From: a bacterium | GTDB lineage: Bacteria > Bacillota_I > Bacilli_A > RF39 > UBA660 | DNA: 6,246 bases | Assembly (NCBI GenBank): GCA_029007415.1 | Contig: JAQXHT010000085.1 | Location: 1-6,246 of the forward strand | Reading direction: 5' to 3' | Shown here: positions 1 through 5,128 of the stretch, piece after piece | Layout: each line of letters begins with the position of its first letter | Position numbering within the stretch: the stretch's first letter is position 1 | Translations under genes and position numbers: made by a program | Notes under the pieces: model-generated | Database searches by the model: none | Told to the model about the DNA's origin: nothing | The model's input: the letters and a program-made list of their open reading frames with translations, nothing else

Positions 1-117
1 ATATGTCATTTTTTGGTAGATAAAAAAGCTAATTTCTATATAAATAATTATCAAAAAAAGAGGGTAAAAGAAAAATATAGAAAAGAGCTTATAAATAAAG
101 GAAAAAACAAGTGGTAG
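1..117 (+). CDS. 3' end of an unidentified lysine-rich protein (partial)
   Basis: Frame 1 is open from the left edge to a TAG at 115-117 and encodes 38 residues ending KEKYRKELINKGKNKW. The other two plus frames close within about 20 bases. A run this long without a stop is unlikely by chance in such AT-rich DNA, and the composition (Lys/Arg/Asn/Tyr, then a basic tail) looks coded. The family cannot be recognised from this tail. It lies 45 bases before the methyltransferase start, on the same strand, with no clear promoter or poly-T terminator between them, so the two may be cotranscribed. A restriction or repair partner of the methyltransferase would be a natural guess, but nothing in the visible residues shows it. 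Confidence 0.5.
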   Translation: MCHFLVDKKANFYINNYQKKRVKEKYRKELINKGKNKW

Positions 118-141
118 TGTATAAAACATTGCACACTACCA
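112..141. repeat. Perfect 9-bp inverted repeat ahead of the methyltransferase gene
   Basis: TGGTAGTGT at 112-120 is exactly matched by ACACTACCA at 133-141, with a 12-base loop. The left arm contains the TAG stop of the upstream reading frame, and the right arm ends 11 bases before the GGAGGT ribosome binding site at 153-158. There is no T-run after the repeat, so it is a poor intrinsic terminator. It could be an operator, an intercistronic mRNA hairpin or an attenuator affecting methyltransferase expression. The symmetry is seen directly; the role is inferred. Confidence 0.6.
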
Positions 142-162
142 ACAATAAAGTGGGAGGTATAT

Positions 163-1401
163 ATGAAAAAGACTTGTGTAGAATTATTTGCTGGTGTAGG
201 TGGATTCAGATGTGGTTTAAATAAAGTCTCATTTGATGGAGAAAAAGTTATAGAAAATGGTAATTGGAAGTTTTTATGGGCCAATCAATGGGAACCATCA
301 ACAAAAACTCAAGATGCTTATAATTGTTATGGAACTAGATTTGGATTTGATGATGTAAGTAATGTCGACATATTTGAAATAGATAAAAAACAAATTCCAG
401 ACCATACTTTATTAGTAGGTGGATTTCCTTGTCAAGATTATTCAGTAGCACAAACACTATCAAATAGTAAAGGGATTGAAGGAAAAAAAGGTGTTCTATG
501 GTGGGCGGTAGAAGAAACTTTAGCTATTAAACAACCTCCATTTGTTCTTTTAGAAAATGTTGATAGATTATTATTATCTCCTGCAAAACAAAGAGGAAGA
601 GATTTTGGAATTATTTTAAGAAGTTTCTATGAAAATGGATATGATGTTCAATGGAGAGTAATTAATGCCGGTGAATATGGATTACCACAAAAAAGAAGAA
701 GAACTTATATATTCGCATATCATAAATCAACTAACTATTATAAAGAAATGCAAAAATTAACTGATAATGATGTAATCTTTGAAAAAGGATTATTTGTTAA
801 ACAATTTCCAATTAAAGAATCATATGATGCGATTGCCGAATCATGTGTTTCTGGCTATAAAGATATTATAGAAGTAAGTGATATGTTTAAATGTGAATTC
901 TATAATGCTGGTGTTATGAAAAATGGTGGAATATATACAGTTAGAACAAAATCGAATTTTAACTTAATTTATCCATTAAGAAAAATTAGAGAAGAAAATG
1001 AAGTTGATGAAAAATTTTTCTTAACTAAAGCACAAATTGAAAAATTTACGTTCTTAAAAGGAAGTAAAAAAATTCCTAGAGTTAAGCCAGATGGAAATCC
1101 TTATTATTACACAGAAGGTGCTATGCCATTTCCTGACAATTTAGATACTCCAGCTAGAACAATGTTAACCAGTGAAGGTGGTGTAAGCAGAACAACACAT
1201 GTTATCGAAGATTTTAAAACAAAGAAACCTAGATTATTAACTCCAGTTGAATGTGAAAGAATAAACGGATTTCCAGATAATTGGACTGATACTGGTATGA
1301 CTCAAAGAAAAAGAAACTTCATGATGGGTAATGCTTTAGTAGTTGGTATAATAGAAAAAATCGGCATAGAAATAGAAAATATTATAGATAAAGAAAACTA
1401 A
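163..1401 (+). CDS. DNA (cytosine-5-)-methyltransferase
   Basis: This 412-residue enzyme transfers a methyl group from S-adenosylmethionine to carbon 5 of cytosine in a specific DNA site. The conserved C5-methyltransferase blocks are present in order: motif I ELFAGVGG (7-14) for cofactor binding; motif IV GGFPCQ (86-91) with catalytic Cys90; motif VI ENV (131-133) with the catalytic glutamate; motif VIII LPQKRRR (174-180). A variable target-recognition region (about 195-330) follows, then a TPART element (329-333), LTPVECERINGFP (359-371, motif IX) and MGNAL (388-392, motif X). Length and order are normal and the gene looks intact. A strong GGAGGT site at 153-158 fixes the start. From memory, the N-terminal block (NQWEPSTKTQ, GGFPCQDYSVA, GKKGVLWW) resembles the Eco47II/Sau96I (GGNCC) group; the specificity is a guess. 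No restriction endonuclease is visible downstream, so it is either a solitary methyltransferase or paired with the gene cut by the left edge. Confidence 0.95.
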   Translation: MKKTCVELFAGVGGFRCGLNKVSFDGEKVIENGNWKFLWANQWEPSTKTQDAYNCYGTRFGFDDVSNVDIFEIDKKQIPDHTLLVGGFPCQDYSVAQTLSNSKGIEGKKGVLWWAVEETLAIKQPPFVLLENVDRLLLSPAKQRGRDFGIILRSFYENGYDVQWRVINAGEYGLPQKRRRTYIFAYHKSTNYYKEMQKLTDNDVIFEKGLFVKQFPIKESYDAIAESCVSGYKDIIEVSDMFKCEFYNAGVMKNGGIYTVRTKSNFNLIYPLRKIREENEVDEKFFLTKAQIEKFTFLKGSKKIPRVKPDGNPYYYTEGAMPFPDNLDTPARTMLTSEGGVSRTTHVIEDFKTKKPRLLTPVECERINGFPDNWTDTGMTQRKRNFMMGNALVVGIIEKIGIEIENIIDKEN

Positions 1402-1474
1402 GATGTTATAATCAGAATAGTTGAGATATCTTTAATTTATAAGTCATAGAAAAGTCAGAATTTCAGTAAAATTT

Positions 1475-1504
1475 AAAACGAGCTATTGACTAGTTCGTTT
1501 TTTT
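1475..1504. terminator. Intrinsic terminator after the methyltransferase, probably bidirectional
   Basis: AAACGAGCTA (1476-1485) pairs with TAGTTCGTTT (1491-1500), giving a 10-bp stem with one G-U pair around the loop TTGAC; it continues into a T-run to 1504. It lies 74 bases after the methyltransferase stop. It also sits only 8 bases beyond the stop of the convergent minus-strand gene, where the opposite-strand transcript would read TTTTAAATTTT after the stem. It probably serves both genes. Confidence 0.85.
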
Positions 1505-1511
1505 GTATAAA

Positions 1512-1763
1512 TTATTTTATTTTCTCAAATACTAACGTTGCTTGAATTCTATCTCCACCCATTAAACCTTTACTTCCACCATTAGAAGTTGTTATAGTAT
1601 GAAGTCTATATCCTTTAGTAGCCTGAGTATTGATTACATTCTCTAACTCTGTCAAGTTTCCAGAACCTGTCCCTAACAATTTTTCTTTTAGAGTTACTTG
1701 CATTACAACATAGTCTAGATTTTTTCCAGATGCTCCTGAAAATGATGAAGAATTTAAATTCAT
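1512..1763 (-). CDS. Small DUF4177-family protein
   Basis: This 83-residue soluble protein has no signal peptide or membrane segment. After a serine- and glycine-rich leader (1-15), residues 17-81 show the DUF4177 pattern: an opening strand (LDYVVMQVTLKEKLLG), a helix with LTELENVINTQATKGYRLHTI, where an amphipathic helix leads to the typical 'KGYRL' turn, a glycine-rich loop (NGGSKGLMGG) and a closing strand (RIQATLVFEK). The biochemical function of this family is unknown. An AGAGG site at 1771-1775 lies 7 bases before the ATG, and a good promoter sits upstream at 1792-1820. The gene converges on the methyltransferase and diverges from the toxin-antitoxin operon, so it is transcribed alone. 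The family call is by pattern only and moderately sure; that it is a real gene is well supported. Confidence 0.75.
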   Translation of the reverse strand: MNLNSSSFSGASGKNLDYVVMQVTLKEKLLGTGSGNLTELENVINTQATKGYRLHTITTSNGGSKGLMGGDRIQATLVFEKIK

Positions 1764-1791
1764 ATATATACCTCTTTTCTTTTTGTTTTAT

Positions 1792-1820
1792 ATTATAGTA
1801 CTGCAAGATAAATAAATCAA
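1792..1820 (-). promoter_or_regulatory. Promoter of the DUF4177-family gene
   Basis: On the minus strand TTGATT (1815-1820) and a perfect TATAAT (1792-1797) are separated by exactly 17 bases. The predicted transcript starts near 1785, leaving a leader of about 20 bases that contains the AGAGG ribosome binding site. Confidence 0.7.
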
Positions 1821-1847
1821 AAAATATCTATTAATCAAAATGATAAA

Positions 1848-1897
1848 CTTCTATTTAATCTTATATATGAAAAGATATTTATCTATATAAATAGAAG
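1848..1897. repeat. 10-bp inverted repeat between the DUF4177 and toxin promoters
   Basis: CTTCTATTTA at 1848-1857 is exactly matched by TAAATAGAAG at 1888-1897, with 30 bases between. Inside lies a second perfect small palindrome, AGATA-TT-TATCT (1873-1884). The block occupies the spacer between two divergent promoters, ending 18 bases upstream of the toxin -35 box. It could be a distal binding site for the antitoxin or another regulator. Some symmetry is expected by chance in AT-rich DNA, so the role is uncertain. Confidence 0.4.
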
Positions 1898-1907
1898 AAA
1901 TGCTATT

Positions 1908-1923
1908 GGTGACAGTTGACACC
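1908..1923. promoter_or_regulatory. Candidate operator palindrome over the toxin -35 box
   Basis: GGTGACAGTTGACACC reads GGTGnCAnnTGnCACC, a 16-bp imperfect palindrome with 12 of 16 positions symmetric. It covers the TTGACA -35 box (1916-1921). A repressor bound here would block RNA polymerase. The antitoxin two genes' width downstream carries an Xre-type helix-turn-helix, and autoregulation through a promoter palindrome is the norm for MqsRA-type operons. The palindrome is visible; its use by this antitoxin is inferred. Confidence 0.55.
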
Positions 1924-1944
1924 GAAATAAAGATAATATATAAT
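1916..1944 (+). promoter_or_regulatory. Consensus sigma-A promoter of the toxin-antitoxin operon
   Basis: TTGACA (1916-1921), a 17-base spacer and TATAAT (1939-1944) match the housekeeping consensus at all twelve positions. The expected transcript start, near 1951, lies downstream of the in-frame ATG at 1900, so that ATG cannot be used from this promoter. This supports the toxin start at 1984. Such a strong core promoter implies tight repression, which fits the overlapping palindrome. Confidence 0.9.
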
Positions 1945-1983
1945 AGAGCCATCTTAGAAAAAGCAACTTATGTAGGAGGCAAA

Positions 1984-2343
1984 ATGCTATGTACTTTGAA
2001 TTTGGATGCAGTTAATTCCTTTTTAAATACTTGTAGAAAAGAAATTAAAAAAGGAAATCATTACTTTGTTGGTTATAGAAAAATTAATATCAATGGTAAG
2101 AAGATATCTGCTAAGCAGGCTTTAATTGATATTGGTATTATGAAAGAAAAAGATATCTGGAGGCATATACAAAGTTTAGAAGTAAATGATTGTGTCAAAA
2201 TTGACCGTGACTACGACAGGTCAAGAGATATGAATTCAGAAATATATGTTTTTAAGAAAATCATCAATACAAAAATGGTCTATATAAAGTTAACAATAAA
2301 TCATCGGGGAATTATTTGTATATCTTTTCACGAAAGTTATTAG
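1984..2343 (+). CDS. MqsR-family type II toxin (RelE-like mRNA interferase)
   Basis: This is a 119-residue toxin candidate. MqsR proteins are RelE-fold, ribosome-independent RNases that cleave mRNA and are neutralised by the adjacent antitoxin. The C-terminal half carries the family pattern: ISAKQALIDIGI (41-52), a helix KDIWRHIQSL (56-65), where MqsR has its GLSxxDFYKSM segment, then VYIKLTI...IICISF (99-115), matching the final paired strands YLKITV...LIVSF of E. coli MqsR. Catalytic residues could not be assigned by eye. The start is set at 1984 because AGGAGG (1974-1979) lies just before it and the operon promoter lies at 1916-1944; an in-frame ATG at 1900 is upstream of the expected transcript start and has no good ribosome site. 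It is followed after 20 bases by a gene with MqsA-like features, the usual toxin-first order of mqsRA. The family assignment is fairly sure from both sequence and context. Confidence 0.8.
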   Translation: MLCTLNLDAVNSFLNTCRKEIKKGNHYFVGYRKININGKKISAKQALIDIGIMKEKDIWRHIQSLEVNDCVKIDRDYDRSRDMNSEIYVFKKIINTKMVYIKLTINHRGIICISFHESY

Positions 2344-2363
2344 TTAAGAAAGAGGTGAATGAT

Positions 2364-3284
2364 ATGAAGAAAAAAGTATACTGTTTTACTTGTAATAAAG
2401 ATGTTGAACCAAGTTATAAAAAAGAAAAAAACACTTATACGGTACATAAACAAAAAGTTACTGTAGAAGAAGAAATACTGTTATGTCCTTATTGTGAAAA
2501 TGAACTAATGAATGAAACTCTTGATGACTCATTGTATAACATTTATAATGCCTATTTAAAACTATACGACTTAAGTTTTGAAAAATTAAAAGAAATAAGA
2601 AATTCCTATAATCTATCACAAGAATTATTTGCAACTGCTCTTGGATGGAGTAAAAGAACTATTGTAAGATATGAAAATGCTGAATCTTTACCACAAAACC
2701 AATATCTTGCAATTTATAAAAAAATACTTAATAATAAAAATGAATTTTTAAACATTCTAAAAAGTAATCAAAACTCAGTTGATAAAACAACATATTTTAA
2801 AATATACAACACAATTAATGCTGATTTAGATTTAAAAACTATAAACGTATTTTTATATGTATTAAAAGATAATTATTTAACCAAAACGCAAATAATGAAA
2901 AATCTATTTTCTATTGATTTTCAATCTGAAAAGGAAAATAACAAACCAATCACATCTTTAAGATATGCACACGGTACTTATGGTCCAATCATAGATAATA
3001 AAGATGAACACTTATCATTTTTGATAAAACAAAACTATGTGAAATTCGTTAATGATGAAGAAGATAAAATTCTATTTAAACCAATTCAAGAATGTGATTT
3101 ATCATTATTTACAAACGAAGAAATTACTGTAATGAATGAGGTTCTACACCAATTAAAAGGTAAAGAAGCAAAAAAATTAACTGATTGGTCTCATAAATTC
3201 AAAGGTTGGACTGACACTAAAAATGGTGAACTAATCGATTATAAATATGCAAAGTATTTTGAATTAGATAAGAATTGGTCATAA
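2364..3284 (+). CDS. Composite antitoxin: MqsA-like zinc/HTH plus Panacea (SocA-like, DUF4065) domain
   Basis: This 306-residue protein is the likely antitoxin and repressor of the operon. Residues 1-50 carry a zinc-ribbon pair, CFTC (7-10) and CPYC (41-44), spaced as in the toxin-binding N-terminus of MqsA. Residues 72-121 form an Xre-type helix-turn-helix (LKEIRNSYNLSQELFATALG, then SKRTIVRYENAESLPQN), the MqsA DNA-binding arrangement. Residues about 158-300 match the Panacea/SocA-like domain: LTKTQIMKNLFSIDF, then ITSLRYAHGTYGPIID (196-211), where the family has 'GLRY...YGPV', and a helical end. E. coli MqsA is about 131 residues, so the Panacea domain is a large extension. Panacea domains are known as promiscuous toxin-neutralising modules. 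The start at 2364 is chosen for AGAGGTGA at 2351-2358; an in-frame ATG at 2316 lies inside the toxin gene and lacks a site. A hairpin terminator follows. Confidence 0.88.
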   Translation: MKKKVYCFTCNKDVEPSYKKEKNTYTVHKQKVTVEEEILLCPYCENELMNETLDDSLYNIYNAYLKLYDLSFEKLKEIRNSYNLSQELFATALGWSKRTIVRYENAESLPQNQYLAIYKKILNNKNEFLNILKSNQNSVDKTTYFKIYNTINADLDLKTINVFLYVLKDNYLTKTQIMKNLFSIDFQSEKENNKPITSLRYAHGTYGPIIDNKDEHLSFLIKQNYVKFVNDEEDKILFKPIQECDLSLFTNEEITVMNEVLHQLKGKEAKKLTDWSHKFKGWTDTKNGELIDYKYAKYFELDKNWS

Positions 3285-3295
3285 TATTAATAGTT

Positions 3296-3317
3296 CCTGC
3301 TTAGCAGGTTCTTTTTT
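3296..3317 (+). terminator. Terminator of the toxin-antitoxin operon
   Basis: CCTGC (3296-3300), loop TTA and GCAGG (3304-3308) form a short GC-rich hairpin, followed by TTCTTTTTTATT. It lies 11 bases after the antitoxin stop codon, so toxin and antitoxin form a closed two-gene unit. Confidence 0.8.
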
Positions 3318-3338
3318 ATTAATGAGTAAAAATGATTT

Positions 3339-3759
3339 CTAGTCATCACCTTCTGTACTTGTTAAATTGCTAAAATACTTTGTTCTACCTACTATGACAT
3401 CTTGGTAAAAATTTTTTTTCCACTTAACAAAAGTAATCGCTTCTTCTATTTCCTCTTTTTTGTGTTCTAGTTCACAAAGTTTAATGTCTAATATTTTTGT
3501 CTTTCTGGAATAGATGATTTCCCCATTAAACATAAATTAAGATATTCCTTTATCTCTGCTATACTCATCCACAATTTTTTAAGCAAGCTAAGTTATCAAT
3601 CCACGCAATATCTTTATCATCGAATACTCGATAATTATTTTTATCTCTTTTAACATTAGGAACAAGTCCTTCATTACAATATAATTTTAATGTATCATAA
3701 GTAAGATGTGTTTTTGCACAAGTTTCTTTCATTGAATACAATGTTTTATTTTTGCTCAT
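3339..3759 (-). pseudogene. MerR-family transcriptional regulator broken by two frameshifts
   Basis: The remains form an otherwise complete MerR regulator of about 140 residues in three frames. From the ATG at 3759 the winged-helix DNA-binding part is clear (YSMKETCAKTHLTYDTLKLY, NEGLVPNVKRDKNNYRVFDD) and ends CLKNCG at a TGA (3567-3565). One missing base near 3568 shifts the next piece, MSIAEIKEYLNLCLMGKSS..PERQK, the usual MerR 'GMSxxEIKxYL' linker, which reads into TAG at 3490-3488. A second missing base in the T-run at 3494-3498 restores a frame for ILDIKLCELEHKKEEIEEAI, the dimerisation coiled coil, ending KTKYFSNL-like at a TAG (3341-3339). Such regulators often pair with a divergent flavodoxin or oxidoreductase, and a flavodoxin remnant is next door. 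An AGAGG site is at 3770-3774. Two independent shifts beside another broken gene favour real decay over sequencing error. Confidence 0.85.
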
Positions 3760-3781
3760 ACTATTATCGCCTCTTTATATT

Positions 3782-3812
3782 ATTTTAAGCTACATTCTTT
3801 ACACTTGGTCAA
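3782..3812 (-). promoter_or_regulatory. MerR-type promoter with a 19-bp spacer
   Basis: On the minus strand TTGACC (3807-3812) and TAAAAT (3782-3787) are separated by 19 bases. This overlong spacer is characteristic of promoters bound and activated by MerR-family regulators, and it stands directly upstream of the broken merR-like gene. Dyad symmetry within the spacer is weak. It is probably the gene's own regulated promoter, and possibly once also served the divergent flavodoxin. Confidence 0.55.
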
Positions 3813-3839
3813 GAAAAAAGTAATTAATTCACAGGATAA

Positions 3840-4154
3840 AATAATGACGAATCTTTACGAAATGTAGAATTAGAAACTACCACAGTAGATAATTGGGATA
3901 ATTATGATACTATCTTGATTGGTTATCCAATTTGGTGGGGTATTGCTGCTTGGCCAGTAAATACATTTGTTAAAGCAAATGATTTTACCAATAAAACGGT
4001 TATTCCTTTCTGTACATCAGCTTCTTCTGGTATAGGTAACAGTGGAAAATTATTAGAAGATGAGGCTAAAGGTGGTAAGTGGCTTACTGGGCAAATATTT
4101 TCTTCAAGTCCATCAGATAATGATATTAAAGAATTTACTGATACTATAAAATAA
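3840..4154 (+). pseudogene. Flavodoxin remnant lacking its N-terminus
   Basis: The frame is open from 3840 (a TAA precedes it at 3837-3839) to a TAA at 4152-4154. It encodes the C-terminal two-thirds of a short-chain flavodoxin: WDNYDTILIGYPIWWG, then WPVNTFVKANDFTNKTVIPF, CTSASSGIG and a C-terminal WLTGQIFSSSPSDNDIKEF segment. YPIWWG and PFCTSxSSGIG are the hallmark FMN-site loops of this family. The first 50 or so residues, including the phosphate-binding SxTGNT-type loop, are missing, and there is no ATG or ribosome binding site in frame; a TTG at 3915 is possible but lacks a site. A flavodoxin without the phosphate loop should not hold FMN. A deletion with an edge between about 3813 and 3845 probably removed the 5' end and its promoter. 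Confidence 0.85.
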
Positions 4155-4158
4155 AAAT

Positions 4159-4187
4159 AAACCATGGCTCGGTAAAGTCGCGGTTTT
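4159..4187. terminator. Imperfect hairpin between convergent genes, likely terminator
   Basis: AAACC (4159-4163) pairs with GGTTT (4182-4186); further in, TGGCT (4165-4169) pairs with AGTCG (4176-4180) using two G-U pairs, with one A-C mismatch between the two helices. The plus side ends in TTTT and the minus side reads GGTTTATTTTTATTTT. It lies just after the flavodoxin stop and 25 bases beyond the stop of the minus-strand DUF4230-like gene, which it most plausibly serves. The left arm looks eroded from an originally better stem. Confidence 0.55.
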
Positions 4188-4211
4188 AGTTTGTTCAGAT
4201 ATATCCTTCTA

Positions 4212-4898
4212 TTACTTAGATTTTTTATCAACATTTACAAAAGTTAAATCATCTTCTGTTAATTCAACACTAATATTACTACTTGAAGAAATATTTAAAA
4301 TCTCTTCTAAAGATTTTTGTGCTGATTTTACTACTTTTTTAATAGTATCTTTATCTTCCATTATGTACTCACTAGTATCATAAACTGTATCTTGAGCTTT
4401 TTCATTTAAAAACTCCTGCGCACTCTTTCCAGATGTTAACATATCAGTAGCTTTATCTAATAAGCCATTGGAAGAATTAACTATTTCAACATCACCTTCT
4501 ATCTGAGAATCAACATTAACAGTTAAAGGCTTCTTAAAAGTCACCTTATTATCCTTAATAGATATGTCATCTTTATCTATTTCATTTAAAACCAATTTAA
4601 ACTCAGTTTTTACAGGAATCTTCAACTCAATTCTCCTACCTGATACTAACTTTACTAATGGTTGAATCCAAGAAGGCCATTCTTTGGTTGCTTCTGGAGT
4701 AAATGTTTTTTTAGCATTAGTATCAACTGTAGCATCAGCTACTACTAATTCATTTTTCTCTGTAAACTTACTTATTACAAAATCATAAGTTTTTTCTAAT
4801 TCTTTATTATGCTTATAACTACGATAGATTGAAAATCCTCCCATAATAATCACTGCAATAATCATAAATGTTATTACATTTTGTACTACCCGTTTCAT
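4212..4898 (-). CDS. Membrane-anchored DUF4230-like protein
   Basis: This 228-residue protein has one N-terminal membrane segment (VITFMIIAVIIMGGFSIY, about 8-25) after a short basic start. It is therefore probably anchored in the membrane with the rest outside the cytoplasm; no lipobox cysteine is seen. The body has FVISKFTEKNELVVADATVD (40-59), a strand-rich centre (RRIELKIPVKTEFKLVLNEI, then DISIKDNKVTFKKPLTVNV) and a charged helical end (KKVVKSAQKSLEEIL). This order of an anchor, an 'ELV' strand, an 'aKid...i.v' strand pair and terminal helices resembles DUF4230 proteins, whose function is unknown. AAGGAG at about 4904-4909 supports the ATG at 4898. A palindromic TATAAT at 4995-5000 on the minus strand is a possible -10 box but has no good -35. 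The gene diverges from the UbiB-family gene. The family name is a moderate-confidence pattern match. Confidence 0.7.
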   Translation of the reverse strand: MKRVVQNVITFMIIAVIIMGGFSIYRSYKHNKELEKTYDFVISKFTEKNELVVADATVDTNAKKTFTPEATKEWPSWIQPLVKLVSGRRIELKIPVKTEFKLVLNEIDKDDISIKDNKVTFKKPLTVNVDSQIEGDVEIVNSSNGLLDKATDMLTSGKSAQEFLNEKAQDTVYDTSEYIMEDKDTIKKVVKSAQKSLEEILNISSSSNISVELTEDDLTFVNVDKKSK

Positions 4899-5048
4899 AT
4901 ACTCTCCTTACTTATATTTTTATTTTCAATATATATTCTATTCTTTAAAGTTTTAATTTTTCTATTAATAACCCCAAAATAAATATTCTTCTATATTATA
5001 TAGCAAAAAGAAAGATAAAGCTATTTAATACACCAAATTACTAAGTCT

Positions 5049-5125
5049 TTGACAGAAACTAACACTTGCTATTTCAATACGACTAGACCAAAATCTAATT
5101 TCTTTTGTATAATTATAATGGTGAT
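5049..5125 (+). promoter_or_regulatory. Candidate promoter elements and ribosome site for the UbiB-family gene
   Basis: TTGACA (5049-5054) followed 18 bases later by TTCAAT (5073-5078) is the better-placed candidate, giving a leader of about 40 bases. A perfect TATAAT at 5108-5113 with a weak TAGACC (5084-5089, 18-base spacer) is an alternative, but its transcript would start almost on the ribosome site. GGTGAT at 5120-5125 matches the distal half of the Shine-Dalgarno consensus and sits 3 bases before the ATG, the right register for that half. Confidence 0.4.
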
Positions 5126-5128
5126 AGT

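Noticed and set aside
51..284. Minus-strand open frame of 77 codons
   Set aside because: Phe/Ser/Thr-rich translation typical of the antisense of AT-rich coding DNA. It overlaps the methyltransferase start and its ribosome site.
1615..1806. Minus-strand frame overlapping the DUF4177 gene
   Set aside because: Its start lies at or before the predicted transcript start of the DUF4177 promoter, it has no ribosome site, and the translation shows no domain-like pattern; it is an out-of-frame shadow.
1900..1983. Upstream in-frame start for the toxin at 1900
   Set aside because: It lies upstream of the consensus promoter's expected transcript start and has no Shine-Dalgarno site, whereas 1984 has AGGAGG.
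2194..2224. Inverted repeats GTCAA-AA-TTGAC and TTGACC...GGTCAA inside the toxin gene
   Set aside because: Short, within coding sequence, and explained by the Lys-Ile-Asp-Arg-Asp codons. No reason to assign a regulatory role.
3923..4234. Minus-strand frame opposite the flavodoxin remnant
   Set aside because: The opposite strand encodes unmistakable flavodoxin motifs. The minus translation is an antisense shadow that also overlaps the end of the DUF4230-like gene.
4991..5003. 13-base palindrome CTATATTATATAG between the DUF4230-like and UbiB genes
   Set aside because: Pure AT symmetry around a TATAAT is easily produced by chance here. It is mentioned only as a possible -10 box without a matching -35.
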